Below are positions 22,806-33,297 of a DNA stretch of 64,000 nucleotides, piece by piece. Source of the stretch: Blasia pusilla. Taxonomy: Eukaryota; Marchantiophyta; Marchantiopsida; Blasiales. Location of the stretch: positions 14,322,001 to 14,386,000 of the forward strand of contig CM114272.1 in NCBI GenBank assembly GCA_050084515.1. Direction: 5' to 3'. The notes beneath the pieces are model-generated. The model searched no databases, had not been told where the DNA came from, and saw only the letters and a program-made list of their open reading frames with translations. Position numbers and translations under genes: made by a program. The stretch's first letter is position 1; every line of letters starts with the position of its first letter.

Positions 22806-23212
22806 TCACATCGATATCTCTAACGCGTAAATCATTCTAAACATCTCAAACTTATCTCTACACAATGCCTTTGTAAAGATGTCAGCAATTTGTTGATCTG
22901 TACGTATATACAGAAGATCAATTTCTCCTGCAAGTACTTTCTCTCTGATAAAATGATAGTGCACCTCAACATGCTTTCTATGGGCATGAAACATAGGGTT
23001 ATTAGCAAGCTTGATGCTACTAATATTTTCTATATATATTACACTAGGTCCTAAGTTACTAACACCAATCTCAACCAGTAATCGATGAAGCCACACCCCC
23101 TCACATGCTGCATTGGTTGCTCCTCTGTACTCAGCCTCTATTGAAGATAAAGCAACTGTAGGTTGCTTCTTTGAAGCCCAACTTATAGATGCCCTTCCCA
23201 AACTTATACATG
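22806..23212 (-). pseudogene. RNase H C-terminal part of outer copia
   Basis: Copia RNase H wording is clear: SWASKKQPTVALSSIEAEYR, then NPMFHAHRKHVEVHYHFIRE and IADIFTKALCRDKFEMFR. It lacks the start, which lies at about 25,993 on the other side of the inserted block. The 131-codon frame is open but has no independent start context. Confidence 0.85.
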
Positions 23213-23455
23213 GCAGCCTAGGCCCCTATTTGGTAGGCTCGCATGTTTGCAAGCCACCAAATTGGTCAGGGCTCGGCCAGCCCAGATGCCTGCTACGGGC
23301 TCAACGGACTTGGGGGACATGCTCGGATGCAGGCCGTGGGTATCTGCACAACATGTCCCTCTTATGGATGGACTTGTCCGTTTCCGTCCGTTTCTAAATC
23401 ATACAAGAAAACCAAACGGGCTGCTAGTTGACAGCTAGCTAGGAGATAGGGAGAT
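23213..23455. mobile_element. Possible small MITE-like piece inside the outer copia
   Basis: The block belongs to neither copia copy. It begins near GGCCCCTATTTGGTAGG and ends near AACCAAACGGGCTGC, which read as imperfect terminal inverted repeats of the kind seen in hAT-type MITEs. An exact target duplication is not evident. Low confidence. Confidence 0.3.
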
Positions 23456-23766
23456 TGTAGAAAACTGCTAAAGAAGCATAATTGGTGAAAACGACTCTCA
23501 TACTCACACACCACCATGGAGAACAAATTATTTCATTCAGAGAATGAGTGGAGGTTGATCCTCTTCTCAATTACATAGGGGATGTAAAAGCAACCCTAGC
23601 CCTAATCCTAGCCATAGTCGTGAGTTAGACTAATTGTGATTAACTAATCCTAGTTAAGATAATTATGTTTAAGTGACTAACCAAGATTAAGATTCCCTAC
23701 TTCGTGTAAGTACAGATAGAGAAGTTCGGATGTCTGATGAGTTTGATTGTAACTCGGTCTTCAATA
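23456..23766 (-). repeat. 3' LTR of nested copia C
   Basis: It is a third copy of the copia LTR, reading TATTGAAG ... TTCTACA on the minus strand, and is followed on the plus side by the tract CTCCCCCTCAAG, as in the outer element. It differs from both outer LTRs at many sites, so it belongs to a separate insertion. Confidence 0.8.
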
Positions 23767-25992
23767 CTCCCCCTCAAGCTGATATCGACATCTCTAACGC
23801 CTAAATCATTTCTAAACATCTCAAACTTATCTCTAGACAATACCTTTGTAAAGATATCAATAATTTTCTAATTTGTACCTATATACCCAAGATCAATTTC
23901 TCCTGCAAGCACTTTCTCTCTAAAACGATAGTATACCTCAACATGCTTTGTTCGAGCATGAAACATAGGGTTATTAGCAAGCTTGATGCTACTAATATTG
24001 TCTACATATATTACACTAGGTCCTAAGTTACTAACACCAATCTTAACAAGTTATCGATGAAGCCACACCGCCTCACATGCTGTATTGGTTGCTCCTCTAT
24101 ACTCAACCTCTATTGAAGATAAAGCAAATGTAAACTGCTTCTTTAAAGCCCAACTTATAGTTGCGCTTCCCAAGGTAAATGAATAACCAATTGTGGAGTG
24201 TCTATCAGACACGTTGTCTGCCCAATCAGCATCTGTGAATCCTTGTAATTGTAAAATTGAAGAAGGTTCAAATTGAAGCCCAAATTAAATAGAGAATTTC
24301 ACATACCGCATAATCCTCCTCACAACATCAAGATGAGGTTTTTGAGGTGCTTGCATAAATTGGCTCACTAGGCCAACTACGTAGCTCAAATCAGGCCTGG
24401 TTATCGTCAAATAGATCAAACTTCCAACCATGCGCCTGTACTTATTAGAATATGCAAGCAACTCTCTCTTTCATTCACGCTTACCTTCACACCCTAGTCC
24501 AACGGTGTAGAGATTGGCTTACAAGCCGTCATACCATATTTTGAAAGCATGTGAAGAGCATATTGTCATTGTAATAACCACATACTCTCTCCAATATTGA
24601 TAAACTCAACACCAAGGAAGTACTTGAGTTCTCTCAAATCATGTTTGATTGTAACTTTAGCTTGACTTGTTGTACCATATCCTCAATACTCCTAGTAATC
24701 AAGAGGTCGTCAACATACAACACAATGATAACCATATAATCTTGTCCTCTCAAGATATATAACGAGGAGTTAGAATCACATACCCAAAAGCCCAACTCTT
24801 GTAGGACGTATGTAATCTTGCCATACCAAGCTTTTGGAGCTTGTTTGAGCCCATATAGAGCTTTCTTCAACTTGCATACGCAATACGGAAACTCGAGATG
24901 CTCATATCCATATGGTTGAGTCATATAAAATTCCTCATATAGATCTCCATTCAAGAAGGCATTCTTGATGTCCATGTGATGTAATCTCTACTTCTTACTT
25001 ACAACAACTACAACCATTGTTCTCATAGTTGCCATATTTGCAATATGGCTAAATATCTCCTCATAATCGATGCCATATTGTTGTGAATAGCCCTTAGCTA
25101 CCAATATGGCTTTGTATCTGTTGACAGTACCATCTTGATTGCGCTTGATTTTATAAACGCGTTTATAACCAATAGCTTCCTTATCAGAAAGTATATCAAC
25201 CAATTCTCACGTCTGTTGATGTCTTAATGCAACAAGCTCTTTCTCCATAGCTTCAATCCATTCGAGCTTACTTGCAACTTCTTCAAAACAACTCGGCTCT
25301 TGTTCTTGAAGGGTAGTCATCATATATGCATGATGTGTCACGATGAATCCTTTATTTATGAATCTATGAACATGATGTGTGACTCTACTTGATCTATGAA
25401 GTTGTTGTTCAAAAGGTGGATGCCTCAGAAATTTGACTTGAGCTTGGACTAGTGTAAAAAGACTCAATACATACTCTCCCCTTCCATGGACTCACAGATT
25501 TAACTGACAAATTTAGGAATTTATACTAGTACTTAGGGAATTTGTAGGTAATGTATGTTGGTTGATAGTCATATTCTCATCGAAGACAACACCGCAACTA
25601 ATAAGCTGCCTAGAGAATGAAATTCAGCACTTATACCCCTTAGTTCCATCAATGTAACTCATGAAGATACATCTTTCAGATTTGGGATCTAATTTCTAAC
25701 GTCTTTCAGAGAAACATAAGCATAACAAATACACCCCAATACTTTCAAGAAGGAAAAATCAGGTTTACTTCTTGTGAAGACTTCGAATGGAGATTTATCA
25801 TGAATTCATGTTATTGGAGTTTGGTTGATTAAGAAGATTGCACACGCTACAGCCTCTGCCCAATACATCTTAGGCATGTTCTTCTCATTCAGCATGGCTC
25901 GTGCCGCCTTAGCAATATGTCGATTCTTCCTCTCAGCCACTCCATTTTTTGTGGAGTGTCATGGCAAGTCACTTGCCGTCGGATGTCATTTT
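23767..25992 (-). pseudogene. Nested copia C: RNase H, reverse transcriptase and partial integrase
   Basis: Minus-strand reading from the right gives an integrase C-terminal piece (25,800-25,990), a linker (25,207-25,467), reverse transcriptase N-terminus (24,988-25,203, with VYKIKRNQDGTVNRYKAILV) and reverse transcriptase core (24,634-24,975). The core has MDIKNAFLNGDLYEEFYMTQ, KALYGLKQAPKAWYG and VLYVDDLLI. RNase H follows to the LTR. It ends abruptly inside the integrase, where it meets the outer element's RNase H. Stops and frameshifts are present throughout. Confidence 0.8.
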
Positions 25993-28420
25993 GATGTAAC
26001 CAGATGTGGAGTGTGGATCAGACACGCTACCTGCCCAATCAGCATCTATGAATCCCTGTAATTGAAAACTCGGAGAAGGTTCAAATTGAATCCCGAATTG
26101 AATAGAGAATTTCACATACCGCATAATCCTCCTCACGGCATCAAGGTGAGGTTTTCGAGGTGCTTGCATAAATTGGCTCACTAGGCCAACGGCATAGCTC
26201 AAATCTCGTCTGGTTATAGTTAGACAGATTAAACTTCCAACCATGCGCGTGTACATATTAGAATCTGCAAGCAACTCTCCTTCATCCACTCTTAGTTTCA
26301 CACTCTCATCCAATGGTGTAGAGATTGGCTTACAAGCCATCAAATCATATTTTGAAAGTATATGAAAAGCATATTGTCATTATAGTAACCACATGCTTTC
26401 TCCAACCTTGATAAACTCAATACCAAGGAAGTACTTGAGTTCTCCCAAGTCCTTCGTATCAATTTTATTCTTGTAACTTAAGCTTGACTTGTTGTACCAT
26501 TTCTTCAGTACTCCCAATAATCAGGAGATTGTCAACATAGAACACAATAAGAACCGTATGATTTTGTCCTCTCAAGACATATAACGACGAGTCAGAATCA
26601 CATACCCTAAAACCCAACTCTTGTAGGACGTATGTAATCTTGTCATACCAAACTCTTGGAGATTGTTTGAGCCCGTATAGAACTTTCTTCAACCTCCATA
26701 CGCGAAATGGAAAACTTGGGATGCTCGTATCCATGTGGTTGAGTCATATATGCCTCCTTGTATAGATCTCCATTCAAGAAAGCACTATTGACATCCATGT
26801 GATGTAATCTCCACTTCTTACTTACTACAACTGCAACCATTGTTCTCGTAGTCGCCATCTTTGCAACAGGGCTAAATGTTTCCTCATAATCGATGCCATA
26901 TTGTTATACATAGCCCTTAACCACCAATCTCGCTTTGTATCTGTTAATTGTACCATCTTGATTGCGCTTGATTTTGTAAACTCATTTGCAACCAATAGCT
27001 TCCTTACCGGAAGGTATATCAACCAGCTCCCATGTCTGTTGATGTCTTAATGCAACAAGCTCTTCCTCCATAGCTTCAATCCATTCGGCTTACTTGCAAC
27101 TTCTTCAAAACAACTCGGCTCCTGTTCTTGAAGGGTAGTCATCATATATGCATAATGTGTCACAAGGAAACCTGCATTTATGAATCTATGATCTGGATGT
27201 GTAACTCTACTTGATCTACGAAGTTGTTGTTTAGAGGTAGATGCCTTTAACACGTGACTCGAGCTGTGACTAGTGTCAACAGACTGAATACGTACTCTTC
27301 CCGTCCATGGACTCACATATTTAACTGATGAATCTAGGACCTCTCCTAATCCTGCACTAGTACTTGGGGAAGTTGAAGACAATGTCTGTCGGATTACAAT
27401 CATATTCTCCCCCTCAACAGACAAGTTTAGAGGTGGAATAGGCTCAGATGGAGCATACAATGACTTTAGCTCATCAAAGACAACATCTTGACTAATAATA
27501 AGCTGCCTAGAGGATGGAATGTAGCAGTTATACCCCTAAAGTCCATCAGCGTAGCCAATGAAGATACATCTTTCAGACTTGGGGTCTAATTTCTAACGTC
27601 TCTCAGAAGGAACATGAACATAACAAATACAGCCAAATACTTTTAAGAAGGAAAAATCAGGTTTACTTCCTATGAAGACTTCAATGGAGTTTTATCAAGA
27701 ACTCCTGCTTTTGGAGTTTGGTTGATTAAGAAGACTGCCCATGCTATAGCCTCTATCTAATACACCATAGGAATGTTCTTCTCATTCAGCATAGCTTGTG
27801 TTGTTTCAGCAATATGTCGATTTTTCCTCTCAACCACTTCATTTTGTTGTGGAGTGTAAGGGCAAGTCACTTGACGTTGGATGCCATTCTGACGTAAATA
27901 GTCATCAAACTCGGTTGAAAGATACTCTCCTCCTCCATCACATAGCAATTTCAAAATGTGTTATCCAGTCTGCTTCTCTACTAGAACTAGGAATGTTTGG
28001 AACACTGAGAATATCTCTCACTTGGCTTTCAGAAAGTATACACATATATATCTAGAGAAGTCATCAAGAAATGAAACAAAGTACTTGCAACCAATGAGGC
28101 TCTCTTGTGATGTTGTCCATACATTATTGTGGATCAACTCCAATATCCTGGATACTCTTCTACCTTGCTTTGGAAAAAGAAATCTAGCTTGTTTTCCAAA
28201 TTGGCAAGCAGGACATACCTCTAACGTAGCACGACTCACTAATTTAGGAAGTCCTATTATTACATTAGATGATGAAAGACTCTGTAATCTTTGAAGATTC
28301 ATGTGTCCAATTCTTTTATGCCACACATTTAGATCTGTGACTTGTTGGCTAGTTTCACCATACATTGTTGTTTGAATCTCTGGCATACAAACATCTAATT
28401 TGAACATTCTGCCAGATCTA
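25993..28420 (-). pseudogene. Outer copia: RNase H start, reverse transcriptase and integrase
   Basis: At 25,969-26,343 lies the end of reverse transcriptase and start of RNase H (ACKPISTPLDESVKLRVDEG, then GFIDADWAGSVSDPHSTSGY). At 26,465-27,022 is the reverse transcriptase core (KKVLYGLKQSPRVWYDKITY, VFYVDNLLI, where the second Asp of YVDD is Asn). At 27,757-28,407 is integrase (CDGGGEYLSTEFDDYLRQNG, CPYTPQQNEVVERKN, CPACQFGKQARF). The active-site change and many stops make it inactive. Confidence 0.85.
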
Positions 28421-28828
28421 GTTCCTTCGGCTATCGTAGTCTAGTCATCCATTGTTTCAATGAAACAACCATCTGCGTTAAACTTCACTTGATAATCTTG
28501 TTCTACTATCTGTCCTACAGAGATCAAGTTTCTTGCAATGGTAGGAACATAGAGAACATTTCCAAGAGCACAAAAACCATCTGATGGTATTGGAACTATA
28601 CCGGTATGCATAATATGATGTTGAGTATCATTTCATGTAAGCACAATTGCAAGATCTTTCACCGGCTCCAAACTACTGAACCATTTAGCTAGTGAGGTCA
28701 TATGATTTGATGCGCGAGAATCAATGTATCAATCTGTTGTCGAGTCTTTCTTGAACATTGCTTCCATATGATGAGTCATGACCAAGAGATGCTCTATTTG
28801 TGAATGTTGTTGTTCTTGGTAGTGCTCT

Positions 28829-29680
28829 TTACTGTAAGGCTCTTGTTCTTATATCTGCCTTCTTCTTGAAGCAAAACTTTATCCCACAGTAATTGCAAGA
28901 TCCATGGACACTCAGTTGCTGACCTCGACCCCAACGGTTTCTACCATCACCACGTTGTGATTCTGTGTGGTACTGGTTCGTAGTTGATTGTGTGACGTTA
29001 TATTGAGTGGCTCTTCCTCCATATGCTTGATATCCATCACGACCATGGAAGTTTCTGCCACGATCCCTGCCTCTCTTTAATCCATAACCTGCAAATAGCG
29101 CACTCTCTTGCAAACTAGACAAGCTACCGCTCCCTACTAGGCGCATCTCTTCAGTGATTAATAGAGGAACTAACTCTTGAAAGGTTGGATACTTCTCTCT
29201 CACAGAGATAGAGGTCTCAAAGGACTTGTAATCTTTTGGAAGGCCTTGAAGGGTGAATAAAATCATATCATCATCTTCTACTGTCACTCCAATGCTATTC
29301 AACTGATCAACAATATGTCTGATACTCAAAATATAATCATTGATGCTCGGCCATCCATTCCTCATTTCATTCAATTGCTATTTCAATTGAAGCTTTCTGG
29401 CCTTTGTAGACGATTGGAATAGCTTTTCCAGGACTCCTTCGGGAATAGCATCCCAGGACTCCTTCGGAATATCAACATCTTGAATGTGACCTATCATTGG
29501 CAAACTGATTGTTATTGAAATGTATTAGATAACTTGCCTTGCGCGTTTGTTCCACGCGCAAACATTTAAGTCTTTTGAGTCATCTTCTGGCTTGGCCTTC
29601 TAGACATTATAATTTTGCTTAGCTAGTTTCTCGCTTGTGATTCCTATTGAGGAATACTCCATGACAAACCATTTTACTCA
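28829..29680 (-). pseudogene. Outer copia gag
   Basis: The 181-codon frame at 28,829-29,374 is a copia gag middle and C-terminal part (INDYILSIRHIVDQLNSIGV, DDMILFTLQGLPKDYKSFET), ending at a zinc-knuckle-like CNYCG. The N-terminal part continues to about 29,680 in other frames. It matches copia A gag at 4.9-5.7 kb. Confidence 0.8.
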
Positions 29681-30157
29681 AAAAAACGTAATTTCAGGCT
29701 CTCTATTGCTCCAATTGAAGAATAGACCACATAAATCGACCTGAAATTTGCCAAAATTGATCAATTGTATGAAAGAACTAGTCGAAATTGGCCTATAGAG
29801 AACAAATTACACAACTTTTTTTCATTAATTGTACTTTCCTACACTGAAATTGCTACTACATGAGCTTAGAATGTCAGAATTGAGCAATTTTGGATGCATT
29901 AATAAGCTCTCGACAAGCTTTACAATTTGGTTTCACCAGCCTTTGGCATTATTCTAGCCTATGCGGACCCAAATGGCTAAATCGATCGGGAAAGCCCGAA
30001 AAAACGCCTCCAAAGTTTTATCATCGTCAAAGCTCCACCTGAAATCTGCACCCACTGAGCTCTAAACAAAATTTCCTTCTTCCAAATTGAACTTGTGTCT
30101 TCTCTTGCCTCTCTTCTCTCCTCAAACACCAAGAATTTCAAGTGATGTTCTTTTATC

Positions 30158-30169
30158 GCTCTGATACCA
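30158..30169 (-). other. Primer-binding site of outer copia (tRNA-iMet)
   Basis: TGGTATCAGAGC on the minus strand, directly downstream of the 5' LTR, is the standard plant initiator-Met tRNA primer site. Confidence 0.85.
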
Positions 30170-30475
30170 TATAGAAAACTACTAAAGAAGCATAAGTGGT
30201 GGGAAAGGGCTCTCCCACTCACAGACCACCATGAAAAACGAAATTTGCAATTAGAGAATGAGTGGACGTTTTTCCCCTTCTCAATTATATAGGGTATGTA
30301 CAAGCAACCCTAACCATAACCATAGTCTCGAGTTAGACTAATTGTGACTAATTAATCCTAGTTAACATAATCGCGCTTAACTAACTAACCAACATTAGGC
30401 TTCCCTACTTCGTGTGAGTACCAAATGTAGCAGCTCAGATGTCTCATGAGCTTGACTGTAACTCAATTTTCAATA
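30170..30475 (-). repeat. 5' LTR of outer copia
   Basis: It matches the LTRs at 6,226, 22,515 and 23,456. The terminal TGTGG next to the primer site has changed to TATAG. On the right it is followed by GGACT, the target duplication partner of GGAGT at 22,510-22,514. Confidence 0.8.
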
Positions 30476-31235
30476 GGACTTAGGGTGCTAGCGTCCGGAT
30501 TCCCTTGTAGCAGAGAGTGCATGTGGTTTGATATGCCAATGGAGATTCATGAGTGGAGTTTTAGGCCGGGTGAGCCATTTTTACTACTCTTGATTTTACA
30601 TGATAAAGATGCAAGGGGGCAGGGAATTCGTTGTTTGCAGGTAGGCAAGCGAGTTGCCTTGGTGGGGAGCCCCTAGAGACAGTGGTTGACGTTTTGATTG
30701 TCGTTTTTAGGTTTAGGAGGCCGTGCTCGGAAGCGCTGCTCATTTTCTCTTGATTTTCGCTGGCAACGGACTAGGTAGAGCAGTAGCAGAGTGATGGACA
30801 TGAGTGCTTGGATGTAGCATATGAGTATAGCAGCGTTGAGAGAGTGGCATAGTCAGAAAATGGAAGGGGAGTATTTTTTTATGCAAGACACCATAGTTGC
30901 CATGAGGGCGGCAAGGCTAGGTCGTAGCCGCCAAGGCCAAGATTACGGCGCAACACTTTTAGGTCGGGATGGAGTCATCAAAAAGCCACCGACCGGGGGT
31001 GGAGGTCGGCGAGGTCGAAAGTGTAAATGGGAAAGAGTCGCGCCCACAAGGGTCACCACGTGTATAAAGAAGGGGACGGGGAAGGAGGAGGAAGGAAGTG
31101 GGCCAAGGCACCCCCGCCTAGGAGGTTGGAAGGATGGGGCCGAGAGCTCTAGGAACCGGGTGTGCACGGCTAAAGTGGTTAGGGAGGCCCGCAAAGGGCC
31201 GCGGGCCAAGGACCCTCCGTGCAACTAGGAAGAGG
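30476..31235 (+). repeat. Family 2 repeat A1 (right part) and leader
   Basis: The A repeat resumes with GGGTGCTAGCGTCCGG and runs to about 30,600 (TGATTTTACAT), matching copy 3. A leader follows with TTTGCAGG, the hairpin AGGCAA-GCGAG-TTGCCT (30,643-30,659) and CGGAAGCGCTGC near 30,729. Family 1 has both leader landmarks too. A 135-codon frame at 30,821 has no recognisable domain. The block is cut by insertion of copy 2 at about 31,241. Confidence 0.65.
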
Positions 31236-31240
31236 GCCTG

Positions 31241-31743
31241 TGAAGACTATTAGGATAGATCGGTGGAATCTAGCAGAGCGTCTGCACGAGTAGTGGAGGA
31301 CATGCCCAAGAGGTTGAGGATGACCTATTGAGGCCCAAGGAAACCTGAGAGAGCAGGTTTCCCCTTTGTTTCGGCTCATTTGGAACCACATAAAGAAACT
31401 TACTATTTCGAGTAAGTTTGCATGTTGGGGACAATTGACTTTCTACTTTGGGAAGTGGCCCTTGACCCGCTGTAGTAGGTCCAGAGCCAAGGAGGTGACC
31501 TGCGAGCATAGGTTACCGTTGAGAGGGCTTGGGAGAGGGAAGGGGGTATACCTCCACAAGAGAGAGCTTGAGAGCTCATTCTCTCTTTGTTGAACCTCTT
31601 GGCATAAGGCAGCGGTTCCTTGCCTTGTGAGTGTAACCCAAGCGTCTCATTAGGAGAGTGGGTTTGGTTTGACATGAGAGAGAGTGCACGCCTTTGAGAG
31701 CTATGGTGTGAGATGGTGTAGAGAGAGATTGGATCTTACTTTA
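31241..31743 (+). repeat. 5' repeat A1 of copy 2
   Basis: It is about 503 bp, beginning TGAAGACTATTAGGATAG and ending GGATCTTACTTTA. It matches A2 at 40,875-41,388 and the minus-strand A1 at 57,515-58,031. After the shared end it continues into the leader (CAAAGAGAGAATC), not into repeat B, unlike A2. Confidence 0.85.
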
Positions 31744-33297
31744 CAAAGAGAGAATCAGAGAATGAGAGAGTGAGAGAGCTTCATGAGGGAGCTCGCGGGT
31801 CACTTCTTGTTTTTGCAGGTTGGGGACCGTGTTCCCCATTCAACGGCTCATGGGAGTGCTCACCGGAGCAAGGTCTTCTTTGATTGTTCTTTGCACTTGC
31901 CGATTTTTCGTGTGGAAGAGTGGTACACGGAAGCGCTGCCCAATTTCTGATAGGGATTGATTATGGGGGCGGGTTGCCCCATGCCGACGCTTTCAAGAGC
32001 ACCATGTAGCTTGCTGATTTGTATTTTTACACGTTTTACATTTTCTTCGGGAAAAATTATCACGGAAGCGCTGCCAAATTTTAGTGTAGGAGAAAGAGAT
32101 ATTGGGCCTTACGACAATTCCTGTTTGTTTTTACTCAAATGTTCGATTCTTAATATTTTTTGATGTTGTTGTAGATCGCAAAGCTGTGCACGTTATTTAA
32201 AAAACACTCCATAATTTGGAGTTGCGAGAAAAAAGTTATGATCAATCTTGAAAGTTTGCCATTGCAAGGCAATTTTTAGGGTCAAATTGTTCAAACCCTA
32301 AACCAGACGCCATGTCGGCGGCGGCCGTCGCCGTCATATTCACTGTCAACGGTCCGCCATTGATGGTCAACCATCACCATCAATGGTCAAACGTCACCAT
32401 CAACGGTCTACCGTCCGTTGTCTACTCTTTGGTTTCCATTGCCGCCATTACGGAGTGGAGGATGTTCCATGACGTTCTTTGATTCTCTTACTTGCCTCGC
32501 CAACACGTACTTTGTTTTGGCCGCCACCATCATTGTAGTTTTTTCATCAACCAATGATGGAAGATGATCTCTGGTTATGGTGTTAGAGTTTTGATTTCAT
32601 GCTGCTATGTTGTGATTGGTAGCCGCTCGACGACGATCAAGTACCGTGACTTGACGTCCGTAGCCGCAACGCGCCGCCGATTGTTGCTTCGTGCCGCTCG
32701 TGGCCGCACCGCACCATCTCGATCGTGGAACCGCTCCTTCACTAAGGAGCATAGCATGTGAATTTTTTATTGAGGAGGGTATGCCACCCAGTGCCGCACC
32801 CCATTCCCAAGTCGTGCTATTTGTAGTCGTTCTGTGCCGCCAGTGCCGCACCGGACCGCTTGACCTGCACCGCAGAATGAGGAGGTTGAGCAGTGTCAAT
32901 ACGAGAGGAGGAGTTGTCTTCACGACCAAGTTGGGGTTGAGATTTGTAGTTGCTGAGGAGCGACATCGACATGTGTTCAGGTTATCCATTATGGTCCTTA
33001 ACCGCGCACGTGTGAAGGATTTTGGGATTTGGGTAGTTTATTTGGGGATATTGGGTTGTGTGGATGCTGAGAGCATCATTCATGTATATGGTTTAGGGGA
33101 CATAGACGTGTGCGGGATGTCCGGAGTTGAGGGTAGGTTGTCGATGAGATGATACCCTGGTCGATTTGCCGCACGACGCCGCGTGTTGCTGTACGTTAGA
33201 CATCTCCGGGAGGGAGAGTGAAGATCGAGTGCCGCATGTTTGGGACGAGAGATTGAGAGATTACTTGTGAGGTTGAGAGTGATTAGATGAGAGGGGC
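31744..33297 (+). other. Leader of copy 2 with conserved hairpins and short repeats
   Basis: No coding domain is seen. Landmarks shared with the leader of copy 4 are: hairpin TGGGGA-CCGTGT-TCCCCA at 31,821-31,838, preceded by TTTTTGCAGGT; two copies of CGGAAGCGCTGCC (near 31,929 and 32,062); an imperfect palindrome ending in AAACCCTAA at 32,273-32,304; and a run of GTCAAC/CCATCAAYGG repeats at 32,341-32,418. No primer-binding site matching a familiar tRNA was found just after A1. Confidence 0.6.

Larger units (their letters stand above)
22515..30475 (-). mobile_element. Ty1/copia retrotransposon (copia B, outer) containing a nested copia fragment
   Basis: The outer element has a 3' LTR at 22,515-22,792, RNase H end at 22,806-23,212, then a foreign block (23,213-25,992), then the rest of RNase H, reverse transcriptase, integrase, gag, primer-binding site and 5' LTR (30,170-30,475). 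RNase H is split at one point, and both halves join logically across the block. Flanks are GGAGT on the left and GGACT on the right, a 5-bp target duplication with one change. The uninterrupted target is visible in copy 3 near 45,712. All genes are broken. Confidence 0.85.

Noticed and set aside
30821-31228. 135-codon frame in the family 2 leader
   Set aside because: Gly/Arg/Lys-rich, not shared with other leaders, no recognised domain.
31744-31780. tRNA primer-binding site for the gypsy element right after A1
   Set aside because: No TGG-starting match to a familiar tRNA 3' end was found there; a self-priming or distant site is possible but not supported.
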